Source of the DNA: Tieghemiomyces parasiticus
Taxonomy: Eukaryota > Kickxellomycota > Dimargaritomycetes > Dimargaritales > Dimargaritaceae
DNA length: 19,917 bases
NCBI GenBank assembly: GCA_027575765.1
Contig: JANBPT010000889.1
Coordinates: 1 to 19,917, forward strand
Direction: 5' to 3'
Under the pieces are notes generated by a model. It saw only the letters and a list, made by a program, of their open reading frames with translations. It was not told the origin of the DNA and ran no database searches. Positions 1 through 10,492 of this stretch are shown here, one piece after another (position 1 is the first letter of the stretch; the number at the start of each line of letters is the position of its first letter). A program made the translations under genes and the position numbers.

Positions 1-1631
1 CACCCTGCCTTCCTCGGCAAAGAGATTACCCTTGCCGCGTGTTCCTAATATGGCACCTCTCATTTTATTCCCTTTGGTGCACAACTTCACACCACTTCCG
101 GGCCACTCATCACCTCACCCCTATCGCGTCCCCCTCTTCAGCACCAATCACGAGCAATAGCCACCGACTTACGTCGGTAACCCCCTATTAGTCAGTTTTA
201 AAATATATATAAAAACATGTGATGAATAGAGGCCAAACTCCAAGGCGTGGAAGGGAGTAGGCTGTACATCCCTCAGGCTATGACGTCTCTAGAAAATAAT
301 ACTACTGCCCCCCCTCTGCGCTACGAAGCGATAAAATTAATTAACCAATGGGGTGATCAATGGGTGCATTAGTTTTAAGGACTGGTAGGAACAATAGAAA
401 AAACAGCAGTGATCGTAGATGCCGCCCAAGGGCGGAAGCAAGTAATCTGAGCTCAAAAAAAAGAGTCTGCGACTCCTACTTCGTACAACTTCACCAGGAC
501 AGATCGAGCTACTCTATACAGCCCTGCTGGCCCGTGAAAGCCAACTGTACGACCGGTAGTCCTCAAGACATCCCTACGTGTATATATATATATATATATA
601 GTTGCCATATATTTCCCGATCCGCGCCAAGTACGGGGCGCAACAGCGACCAGGGGCCCGTCGACCTCTGAAAGGAGATGATAATCTAGCGTTAAGGATTT
701 TGCATATCAGGCCACTCTTGGAAAAGTTGGGACAACAACTCCTACCGCGTTGGTGGAACGTAGCGTCCACCCAACGCCCCACTGACGGGTATGGTGACAC
801 AAACGTGGCAGTGTGTCGAATTAGGACCCACACAATCATCTCAACTGGGTAGGGAGAGGCATCAGGTCTAGTCGTTTAGTGAGGGCTTCTTTAAGGTCGA
901 CTATCGCTGTATAGAGAGCCATGGATTTGCTACTACATTCCGAAGCCTCTCATTTTAGCATTATAGGATGCCATTGAAGTCAAGTATTTAGCAAAGTCCT
1001 AATCACCATGGTAGATCCGTTCAAGAAGGTAAGTTTATCTAGTTCGATACGCCACCGAAACAAGCCACAACTATTGGCACAGCTGGACCAGACCAGGTAC
1101 AACGCGTTAGGCTGTCAGGTCGGAGTCTGACGCGGAAACCCCGGTGGCACGGCGTAACCTAAGTGAGTGAGGGCGAGTCGGACAACCAATCCACTGTAGT
1201 CGATTACGCTTCCTTTGACCATCTACCCCCTGCTCCTTTTTAGCTGCTCTTGTAACGCATACTAGGTGAGCCACTTGCCTAGGCCAGTATGGGCCCACTC
1301 CGCAAAAAAATATATATTGCGGTTAGAGAAAGAAAACATGAGAGAGAGGGTAACGGTTGCACGTCTCATTCCGGTCCTCCCGGTCGAACCGCCCCCCCTT
1401 CTCCCCGACATCGCAGGTCCCCTCTACCATGATAAGCTGTTGGGGGGGAGGGGAAAACGCCGTTAGAAATGGTATTTAAAGCAAGGCGAGGATCAACCTG
1501 CCACGCTTGCCTCCTTTTCTCTCAAATAGGTGCTCTGTAATCCGTATTTCGCTACAATTTCCCCGCTTGTTAACAAAACAAAACCCCTTCTTTAGTTTAG
1601 GTGACCTCCTCTAAGCTCGTGAACAACCACC
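1..1631. other. gene-poor left flank
   Basis: I find no supportable gene here. Reading frames are short, lack the C/G third-position bias of the genes to the right, and are broken by homopolymers. The stretch holds a (TA)n tract near 580-601 and a lone ATG followed by a consensus donor near 1008. The last 100 bases before 1632, which contain CCCCTTCTTT and GTGACCTCCTC tracts, look like the leader of the next gene. No TATA box is obvious at a standard distance. Confidence 0.5.
580..601. repeat. (TA)n dinucleotide microsatellite
   Basis: About eleven uninterrupted TA units follow a CCTACGTG sequence. It lies in apparently non-coding DNA. The tract is self-complementary and likely to vary in length between strains. 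Confidence 0.9.
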
Positions 1632-3287
1632 ATGAAGGTCGCCCTTACCCTCGCGACACTCCTGTGTGTCGTCGCCTGTTCGCCCAATGACAGCAGCAGC
1701 ACCCACCAGCAGGATACCTCGCACATCCAGCCGGTCGAAGCGTCCGAGACGATCGTGTCATCCCCTTTTCAGCGTCTCGCCAATATGCGGGTGGAAGCGG
1801 TGGAGTTGTTTTCCGAGATTGTAAGTGGACATGCTGACGGAGCTTAAAGGGAGGGCAGAGAGAACAAAATGGCGTTAGTTGTTGTCGTCAATGAAGTAGC
1901 GTCACTAATTGAAGAAACCGAGTGGCCAACACGGTTTTGTCGTTGCAGTGTAAACATACACACACACACACACGCACACATATATATATATATACGAAAC
2001 TTACCCGCTAGCCCACCTTCACATAATCCTCAAACCCTTCCCAATGACCTGTTTCCGGCTTACCTTGTATTCCTCACCTCAAACCAGCTGCCGAGCACCA
2101 TTCGTTTCCACAACGAATTCGCCCCGTTCTACGCGGCCCCGGACAGCGATTACGCCTTTATTTACAACCTGAGGCCTAAGGAACAGCCGAAGTTCCCTCA
2201 TTTCACCCACCTCAACCACGATAGTGCCACGGCCGCCGCCACTGCCAGCGCCGAAGCCGGTGCCCCGTCCCCGGAGAGACTAGCCAGCCTCAAGATGATC
2301 CTTCTGGGGAAACTTGTCGAAGGTAGTCTCGCCACGTCGATACACAAGTCGGCGGCCGTCGGTTCGGCGGGGTCCACTTCGAGCCATCCCGCCGCGACGC
2401 AGGTCCTTCCGGTCCCCACCCCGCGGTACCTGGCCCTCAATGACCTGACCGATAGCCAGTGGCTCAGCAATTTCCCCTTCCTCGCCAAGTCCCCCTCGCT
2501 TACCGTCGCCGAACTCTCGGCCACCATCCGGGGGTTCCTTAACTACTACCTGCGGTCGGCCACCTCACCGGGCTACATTGCCCAGGCCGTCCGGAGCTTC
2601 GGTCAAGGCGTCCCGGCGGAATCTGAGCGGGAGTGGGCCGCCTGGGGTCTCCGCGACGCTGCTAGCCTGCAAAGTATCGCTAGGTGGGCTGAATCCAGCG
2701 CCACCCAAGCCTGCTTGTGCGCCCTCGTCTGGCGGCTGAACCATGCGGGCGAGACCGATAAGCTAGTCGACCTGGTACGCGACCTGTTGTTTAGTCCCGC
2801 GTCATCCGGGGGCTACGGGATTTATATACGCGCCCGCCAATTGCTGCTGTTCGGTTTGGTCGTGGCCGCCGACCATAGTGACGAAACGCTGGTGAATCAA
2901 TTGACTTTGCTGCTCACCACCGTCAATTGGAGCTACAATCTCTCGACCACCGGTCCCGATGATATGAAGGCCTTGTATCTGGGATGCTTGGAAAGCAACC
3001 CGCGTCTGAGAGCCACGGCGGCGTATTTACAGTCCAAGTGGGGCGGAGTGGTCCCGCTGGACGCCGAGGCCATTGCCCAGAGGAATGCCCAGGAGGACCG
3101 GTTTAAGCGCCTGGGGCTATGTGAGCGGATTATCGATACGGATTGGTTGATGATGTACCAACCGGGCGGTCAGTTTGGTGTGCCCGTGGTTGAGAAGGAG
3201 CTATATTCGAGCCTCTACGGCGAGACATACCGTTTTCTTTCAGTAGACACCGAACCTGAAGCTGAGCCCGCCACTACGGTAGAGTAG
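1632..3287 (+). CDS. predicted secreted protein of unknown family, two exons
   Basis: I do not recognise the family. Exon 1 is 1632-1820, ending before GTAAGT in phase 0. The intron is 1821-2087 and ends AACCAG. Exon 2 is 2088-3287, stop TAG. The spliced product is 462 residues. The start ATG has a good context (AACAACCACCATGA). Residues 1-16 are a basic-plus-hydrophobic signal peptide (MKVALTLATLLCVVAC), so export is inferred. The mature part opens with a Ser/Thr/Gln-rich stretch. Around residues 100-165 is an Ala/Ser/Pro-rich linker. The rest looks helical with Trp/Leu motifs such as SQWLSNFPFL and WSYNLSTTGPDDMKALYLGC, then a conserved-looking end (DTDWLMMYQPGGQFGVPVV) and an acidic tail. 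I see no HExxH, lipase GxSxG or glycosidase signature. Codons are strongly C/G-ending, which supports real coding. The intron holds a CA/TA microsatellite. Gene structure is firm; function is unknown. Confidence 0.82.
1958..1994. repeat. compound (CA)n(TA)n microsatellite inside an intron
   Basis: The intron of the secreted-protein gene carries about seven CA units, a CG interruption, three more CA units, then seven TA units. It lies about 95 bases before the acceptor at 2087. The unspliced frame happens to stay open across it (reading His-Thr and Ile-Tyr repeats), so a naive gene caller may take it as coding. Confidence 0.9.
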
Positions 3288-3829
3288 TAAGCTGCTCAAA
3301 AAAGGTTCGGTATCGGGGGCCATTAGGCATTAGGTGGTTGATATTATCTTGGTGGTGGTTTTCGTTTCGGCTCTTCGATTCCGACGGTTGCAACGAGCGT
3401 TTGGTTGCCAAAGTTAAATGCCTTGGCTATCCAAGGCCTTTGTGGGAGGAGAACCCTGCCTACTTTGCAACCGGGAGGCTCGCTGTTCCTCTTTCTTATG
3501 TTTTAACGATTCTAGTAAATAACGTCATTGAAGTCTGTAGGGCCAATATCCAACTATAATAGGGCAGTGCTTGCGTGTCGAACTGCCGTCCAATTCAGAT
3601 GGTGTAGGGTGATCACCCCAACTCACACCCCCTTCCTTCGTTGTGTCCGCGTGACCCCGGTCGCCACACCGTGACCGTGTGCTGCACGACACAGAAGGCT
3701 AAAGTGACCACCGCCGCCTCTCCTTACTATCAGCTGGGACCAGAATCCCTCTGGCAGCCTCTCCAGCTTTACAAGTCCGCGCTGTTGATTACCAGCATTC
3801 ATTCGCTGCCTCGCCTGCACATTCACAGC
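3288..3829 (+). other. intergenic region and leader of the MoaD-type gene
   Basis: A 542-base gap between two genes on the same strand. It probably holds the 3' end signals of the secreted-protein gene and the promoter and leader of the next gene. I see no TATA box of good quality and no protein-like frame with the local codon bias. The bases just before 3830 are C/T-rich, like the other leaders in this window. Confidence 0.45.
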
Positions 3830-4240
3830 ATGTCACTGGTAAGTGGTGGTCCGGACCGAAAATCCGTGCCACAACTCCCGTCTCCATAGGCCGTCGACCG
3901 TTAGCTCCTGCCGCCCACCCATCTTTCTCCACGCTGACCCATCCGAATTCCCTCGACCTCACACCGCGGCCAGCCAAGCTATAAGGTTTGCTATTTCGCA
4001 TCGACGCGCGAAGCCGTCGGCGGGCACGAGTACGAGCAGTTTGACTTTCCAGCCGACCAGACCGGCGGCCTTACCGTCCAGCAGGCGGTCGACCGGTGTC
4101 GGGCCCGACATCCCAAACTGGTGCCCCAGCTGGGGTCCTGCCTGGTGGCCCTTAACCACGAAATCGTGCCGGATATGGCGGAAACGCTGGTCAGGGCCGG
4201 TGACGAGCTGGCGCTTATTCCGCCGGTCAGCGGGGGTTGA
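3830..4240 (+). CDS. molybdopterin synthase sulfur carrier subunit (MoaD/MOCS2A/CnxG type)
   Basis: The small subunit of molybdopterin synthase has a ubiquitin fold. Its C-terminal glycine is made a thiocarboxylate and donates sulfur to precursor Z in molybdenum-cofactor synthesis in the cytosol. Exon 1 is only 3830-3838 (Met-Ser-Leu), followed by GTAAGT. The intron is 3839-3973 (ends GGCCAG) and exon 2 is 3974-4240, stop TGA. The 91-residue product matches the usual length of about 80-90. Visible family marks are the first strand PSYKVCYFASTREAVGG, the middle TVQQAVDRCRARHP helix, CLVALNHEIV, and the hallmark end GDELALIPPVSGG with the terminal Gly-Gly intact. The start is the only ATG in its frame upstream. 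No large subunit (MoaE/MOCS2B) is visible nearby, so the two are not bicistronic here. Presence implies molybdenum enzymes such as nitrate reductase or sulfite oxidase elsewhere in the genome. Confidence 0.94.
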
Positions 4241-7200
4241 TTTTTTCCCCTTCCGCACACACTCCCCCCACCCTACCTCCCTTACCAGCCCACCCGAGTA
4301 CTACTAGGTGTTGGGAAGGAGTGAACCTTAAGGTGCTTGGAATGTTTGAAACGAGCGTGGCTAGGTCGCAACGGATGGAGGCGAGGAAAAAAAATGTACG
4401 GCCCCTGGCATAGTGGAAAGGATGGTCAATTATGTACTAGAGAGCGACACTAGCCCTGCCTGTGCACGTTTCCCCCCCCCCACCTGTTTTTTTTCCCCTA
4501 ATGTTTCGTAACTCGGCCGAGACATCAGACAGTGGAGCTGTTGGAGGCTGTGAAGAGCCTGCCACTCCCTTCGAGCACGGCACGGCGGTAGCGTCGGCAA
4601 ACCCCCGTCGATGAAGCTAGGTGGATGGCCTAGCGGCGCTCGCATTGTTTGATGTAGGGGGCAGCGGGGCAGGGCAGATACGTCCGGGTTAAATGGCGTT
4701 AATATATGTAACAATACTTGAATTAGTAAGATGACTTTGAAGTTAATTGTAGTATGACATTGGGACTTGGAGTGCTACTGTTAAAACCTTACCTCCTAAA
4801 GCTAGGCGCAGACACACCATACAGCCATTGGCAACGCTGAGAGTCACACAGAAGCCTGCGGGCTCCGCACCTCAGCCCCCCTCTCTCTCCATCTAGGTCA
4901 GTAGTCATGGTAGGGGTGGTCTGATTAAATTCTACCCGCGCCCCTGGGACACGTTGCAGCCTCATGGTACATACCTGTTTGGCCTGTATGGTGCTACGGT
5001 GGGCCGCTGGGTCCTATAATTCCACAGGCCTATGTAACGTCGAAGGCGGGGGAGGACAGCCGGCAGAAGGGTTGGGTTCAGATTGGCGAGTCTCTAAGGG
5101 ATACAAGAGGCCATGTCCATTGGTTTTCGACGGTCATTTTTATTATTTTGGAACGCTTAGGAGGGGCCCGGGAACTAATGACCAGACCATGAGTAATCTC
5201 CGAATGGCTTGGCCCGCATTGCATATATTTTTTTCCACCAAGGTCTCATGGGCTTCGGGCACTCGGCGGCGAAAGGTCTCTAGAGGGCACCCGATGGCTT
5301 CCCCACCGACCTGGCGGCCTAGGCCGGACGGGCCTTTAATAATCCAATCGGTCTTCCGCTCCTGGGGTATACCGTTTTTTTATGCCCCGCTCGCCACACA
5401 TACCGCCGCCAGAAGCACGCATCCCGGTCCCCTCTTGGTCCCAATAGACCGTTGATCAGAAATTTATACGGTCACTTTGGCTTGCGATGGCAGGGGGGAG
5501 GTCCACGCAGTCATTAAGGGGCGGCGGAAAAGTCGGGGTTAGACTCTTGAACAAACAATGGGCACCCTTTCCCTTGTCAGATCCAGCTCAGACTGAATTG
5601 TCGACCTACGACAGGAGAGCGGGCGAAAAAGAAGGCCCGCTAAACCTGTGTATTTACCTGCCGCTAATGAAGTGCGTGGCTTCGGGGGTAATAGGTTAGC
5701 TGGGGCAGCATTGCAGCCTGCTGGTTCGCTGCGCCCAATGGGTCGGCTGGCCAGGAAATAAAGCCGATTTCGGGAGGCGAGGGTCGATCTTCAGGGCTGG
5801 TTGCTATCTGGAGGCCAACTCGCAGGAACCAACCACATGGGGGGGGGATATCCCGCACTTCGGCCGGCCTTGTGGGACGCGGGTGGGAGGTTGGTGGTGG
5901 CTTCCAGCGCTCCCTGAACCCCCTTTACTCGGCCGCCGTTTATCTCTCGACACCCGTTATCTCCAGCGGATAGAAGATAAAGGGATAATCGCGAGCCTTT
6001 TTCCCGAGAATCGGGCCCTGGTCATTTAGTCTCAGCTGAAGAGTAGCCATTGCAGCCGGGGTATGGAACGGATGTGTCGAGGCAGGGAAGGGTGGGGCGC
6101 GTGACCGCCATGGTGTGGGCGGCAAGTCTCCCACGCATGTTTATGGTAGAACCCCACCCTCTTTGCGCTATCCACAAGGGCATTCTGCTGTCGAAAGCGT
6201 CTTACCCGCCAGGGTTCTGCAACCTGGTGGGGGCACCTGATCCAACCTCCTCACCGTGACTGCAGAAAACAAATATTAAATAAGGCGCCATGCCGTTGCT
6301 AGATGCCTTGGCCAGGCTGCAGCTGGCCGCCACTGTCGCCTCCAACCACCGGGTTAAGGGGACCGCCATAGCCCACGATGATCCATCTGCCGCTGACGCC
6401 TACACAAGACACCGCATCTCACCCCACCCCTCTAATTGGCGCCTGCAGAGGGAAGGGAGGTCGGAATGCCTCCTAGCCCACCAGGCGGCGGTGACTTGGG
6501 GTGCAGAGAAATGCGGCGTTCCAGGGTAATGGGAGTGGCCGTATCGGGGCGCGGTGCGGTGCGGGCGGCCCCTGCCATGTTCATTCCGGTCACCGTTTAG
6601 AATATCGCACTTTAATGTCGTCGAGGCGTGGGCGTGGAGAGTAGGGCAACAGCTGCCATTGGGCCCGCCCCCACCCGCCGCGCCACTCCATTCAGTTCGG
6701 CATGCACAGGGAGCAGGAATGCCACTGTTCACGTCCTCCATTAATGGCAAGTACGCAAGGAAAACGTGACCCGGCCGAGGAGGACAATGAAGCGGGGGCG
6801 GGGGGGAAGAATGCGTTCCGTCCGACCTGTGCGCAGGCCTGCGTTTACTACTACAAGGCCAGGGCAATGTACTGCTGCGCCGGCTGGGTACCCCGCTTTG
6901 CACCCGCACCACCTGACCTAGGCCTGACGGCATCCCCAGACCCCCTTTAGTGAGGGGGGGGGGAGAATCCACCATGGCCTCGCGCGTCTGCCAATAGTAA
7001 TACCGGCGGCTATTCACATGGGATCGGTTTCGCCCCCACTCTTCGTCTCCTCCCGGACTGCTGCTTACGCAGCAAGTAGACACGCAGTAGGGGTGGGGAT
7101 GGGCCCAGTCCTTTGAGCAACGCTCTCGTTTGACCCGGCACATGGATGGAAGAGCAGTGGGCCGTTGCCTTTCTAATGTCCGTTGGCTGGCAAGACACGA

Positions 7201-8241
7201 CGAGTCCCACAAGAAGGAGGCGTCGCGTGCCACCGCCGGACCTGTAGGGAACGCTGTGTGTGGGTATGTTTCTGGTATTCGGGAGAGGGGAATAGTGACG
7301 AAGGTGGGAACGTCGGGCCTAGTCTGCGGTCACCTCCCACCAGCAGGATTGCCCCCCTTCTCTCCCTCTCGCCCCAAGAAACCACGACACCGGCTTTTCA
7401 TAATGGGCAGTAGCCGAGCGGATATGAATGAAAGCCGGGAAGGTCTGCAGGGTTATGGGAGGAGTGGGCTCAGGGCGACCGTGCTCGGATCCAAACGTGT
7501 ACCCTGAACACCGCCTCCCTGGCAATACATAGCATGGAGGTTAATTTCCACCTCGGCGCTACCCGCCGATAGAAAGAGTATATATGCGCCGCCTTCACAT
7601 ACAGGGCGGACCCCTCCCTTCGACCACGATTCCAACCGGTCCCAGCGTCTGCTGTGGGCCGGGAAAAGAAGGGCAGCGAGATGGGCGGGGAGAGGCAGGG
7701 GTTGTATCTTGTTGAAGGGAGGGGGCGATAGGGCGCGGGGATTTATAAACAAGCCGCCCTGCCCTCCATCGGCCGTCTCCCGTTTACAACCCCGCCCGCC
7801 CCTCTACCGGACGCTCCCTCCCTCTATCTCTGGCCTCACCACAGCATACTCTACGCACGGCCCGTCTGCCTCTTCCCAGCCTCCACGTCACACGCACCTC
7901 CCACCCAGGCTCCGCCACCCTAACCTTCTACTTACTGATAACTAGGGCCACCCCCCACTCCAAGCCTCTCCTCCTCCTTTTCCTCCGCCGTTTCTGCACA
8001 TTCCTCCTCGCCAACGCCGCCTGGCCCACCGCCCATTGCCACTTGAACCCTAGCTTTTGCCCCGCTCTCTATCCTCATCGGCACCACGCCACGCCGCCCT
8101 GCCCTGCCATTTCACCCCCCTCGCCAAGCTTGCACCGACCCTCGGCTCTACGGCCTCTGCAGCGAAGTATTGCCACCCAGCCTCTTTGTTCAAGCACCTG
8201 CTGTCCCCTTCTCTCCGCAGCGCCGTGCGATTCCGTTCGCC
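4241..8241. other. about 4 kb without a supportable gene; 3' part probably promoter and leader of the WD gene
   Basis: Many open frames of 60-280 codons occur on both strands. None shows a family motif, a sensible start with splice sites, or the third-position C/G bias of the true genes. They arise because GC-rich DNA has few stop codons. The region is marked by G or C runs of 8-11 bases (near 4471, 5839 and 6949). From about 7720 to 8240 the plus strand is strongly C/T-rich, resembling the leader before the mannosidase gene. I see no transposon ends, rRNA or complete tRNA. Confidence 0.45.
7579..7585 (+). promoter_or_regulatory. possible TATA box (TATATAT) upstream of the WD-repeat gene
   Basis: A TATATATG motif stands in otherwise GC-rich DNA, followed by a long pyrimidine-rich stretch and then the ATG at 8242. 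The order resembles the TATAAAAG plus C/T leader before the mannosidase gene. The distance of about 660 bases to the ATG would need a long or spliced leader; a CTCCGCAG acceptor-like site at 8213-8220 would allow that. Weak inference. Confidence 0.25.
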
Positions 8242-10492
8242 ATGACCAAACCTAGCCCCATTCTGTAAGTCTCTCCAGGTATCGGCCAGCAACAGCCCAC
8301 GACAGCTTTTGACCTACCTTGCTCGTTGGTAGAGTGTGCTGTGTTGTACGGCACCGAAGGGGCCCGGCTTCTCTCTACGTACTACCACTATTTTGGCGGG
8401 CCTCTCCCCTGCCTTCTCAACTTCCAATTCGGCATGGAATATTTCTATTTTGGGTTCCGATGGGGTTGTGGGCTGAGGTGGGGAGAGGAACCGATGGATA
8501 GAAGCCGCTTCTGGTGTACATAGACGCCGTTCGCCTCCGCCGCTTGGCCTTGCGACAGATTATTGCAACCACCTTTTCCGTACCCATATGGGCCCGGTAT
8601 TCCTGGACAACGCAGCTAACTCGCGCGCGATACTACCTTATCCTCACCCCATATCTACGTACCTTGCCAGCCGATATGACACCACCTTTGTGAAACGGGT
8701 GGCCGAGTTCAACCTGCCCTGCACGGCACACCACTGGTAAGTCACTAGTGAAGTACGACACCCTGGCTGTCAAGGGCCTACACTGACCCATAATGAACGC
8801 TTCTGTTCGGGTTGATGACGCTCGTTTCCACCACTCAGTCTATCGCACCCTCCCCCCCCTCGCTAACCGACTGTTGCCCTCCCCCCTTACACACTACCGC
8901 TTCCCTATTCATATCCCAACCCATCGACCCTGCGGCCCCCTTCTCCCCTCCTTTGGCGCACATTGCCTCAACTAGGCAACTGCAGGATTGCGTGGTGTGT
9001 CCCGACAACCGCTCGACGATCTATGCGCTGAACGACTACTATGTGCACAAGTTCAACCAGAACCACTGCCAGGTAAGACGCTGCACGGATCCGTGGCTCG
9101 CCACTTCCCTGGTCCGGACACTCACGGTTCTTCCCCGGGGCAATTGCGTGTTTATTTACTGCCAAGGGCTGGGTTGGTCTACCTGACGGTGATGATGAGG
9201 TTATGATGTGGCCAGGTCCCTCTGGATTCTGCCTGCCCTTTTGATACCACTGCGGACATTAATCTGCCTCTCGACCGGGATCCGCCCCCATTCGTTCCAC
9301 CCCGCCTTTTGCTTGCTCTACCTTGACCGTGTCCGGTTTTGGTCGATCGCGGTACAGGTCGAACGCACTCCCCATCGATTTGACTTCAAATCAGTCAGTC
9401 TCAATGTTGGGTAAGTGTGCCACTTCGGCTCTGGAAGCGAGGGGGGGGGGCGTTAGCGATTGTTGTTACCCCTCCATCGCCCTTCCCCTCTCACTTCTTA
9501 TCTAGCATTTGGCGTTGGAATCATTGCGCCCCCCCTCCAGCTCCACCTGACTCAGACTTCTCGGGCCAACCCACTTTATCGGGGGTAGTTTTCACCCACC
9601 TAACATAAAACAACAGTAGCTACCGCCACACTCCATCTCTAACCCCAGTATCTGCACGATCCCTCTTCCACCCTCCCTCTCGGGTTCCACCGCCAACAGC
9701 TTTGGTTACTCCGTCACCTCGAGCGAGACGGGTGAGATTTCGCTTTACAACTCCGCCCTGCGTGAGGCGCGGACGTACCATATTGGCAAGGACATCAATA
9801 ACCACATTGCCTTCAGCCGCAACCCACAGTACCTGGACGCTACGGCGATTCGGTCAATCGAGCCGCATCTCCTGGCCTGCAACAACGATGGACATATCCG
9901 GGTGCTGTCCCTACCAGACCTCCGTATCCTTCAAAAGCTGCCTTTCCACCAGTCGGTCAACCACGCGGCAGTGAGTCCCGACGGCACGCGGATGGTGGCG
10001 GTCACCGACGACCAGGCGGTCCCGCTGTTTGATGCGCGCGGGACGACCTACACGCCAGCGCTCAATTTCAACACGCGCCACGGGGCCGCCTACTCGTGCC
10101 ACTGGGATGCCTTCTCGACGACGTTCGCGGTGGCCACCAATTCTGGCTACGTGGACGTGTTTGACGTACGCAACCCGCAGCACAAGCTGGCCAGCGTGCG
10201 GGCCCTCCAGCCGGCCCAACAAGGCGGCGGGTCCTGCCGCGTCGTCAAGTTTGCCCCCAGCTACACGGTCGACCTGATGGCCTTCTCGGAACACACCAAC
10301 TATGTGACGGTCGTGGATACCCGGAATTATACTGACGTTCAGCGGCTCCGTGTCGGCAACAACCAGATCATTACCGGGCTGGCGTTCACCCCCGATGGTG
10401 GCAACTTGTTCGTCGGCACCGGCGACCGGATCATCAAGTTCGCCGTCAACCAGACCGACCGACGGAGTTTTGGGTCCTACGAACTGGCCTAG
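8242..10492 (+). CDS. WD-repeat protein with DUF2415-like C-terminus, five exons
   Basis: Proposed exons are 8242-8264, 8524-8736, 8976-9072, 9358-9410 and 9700-10492, giving 392 residues. All donors are GTAAG and all joins keep frame. Split codons agree with the family: CACTG plus G gives the Trp of HHWQLQDCVVCP, and the short exon supplies RTPHRFDFKSVSLNVG before FGYSVTSSETGEISLY. Then follow KDINNHI, LLACNNDGHIRVLSLPDL, VNHAAVSPDGTRMVAVTDD, YSCHWDAFSTTFAVATNSGYVDVFDVR and a DUF2415-like segment at about residues 353-387 (ITGLAFTPDGGNLFVGTGDRIIKF), ending in the family's short basic tail. From memory of the family these are fungal beta-propeller proteins of unknown role, probably scaffolds. 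The last four exons are well supported. The first exon (Met-Thr-Lys-Pro, good GCCATGA context) is less sure. If it is wrong, translation would start at ATG 8588 and give 363 residues. Confidence 0.85.

Noticed and set aside
4964..5455. 163-codon plus-strand open frame
   Set aside because: No motif, no C/G third-position bias, low-complexity and Trp/Arg-rich translation; typical of chance frames in GC-rich DNA.
6400..7233. 277-codon minus-strand open frame, the longest in the gene-empty block
   Set aside because: The translation is Pro/Ser/Arg/Cys-rich without domain motifs, has no credible promoter or splice pattern, and results from few stops in a C-rich strand.
7411..7421. TAGCCGAGCGG, a match to a tRNA A box (Leu/Ser type)
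   Set aside because: No B box (GGTTCGAATCC-like) and no acceptor-stem pairing follow at the required distance.
8326..8523. Frame reading CAVLYGTEGARLLSTYY, which recalls the start of zeta-COP or AP sigma subunits
   Set aside because: The rest of the frame does not match, the phase does not join the ATG exon at 8242, and no later exons of such a protein exist here; it falls inside the proposed first intron of the WD-repeat gene.
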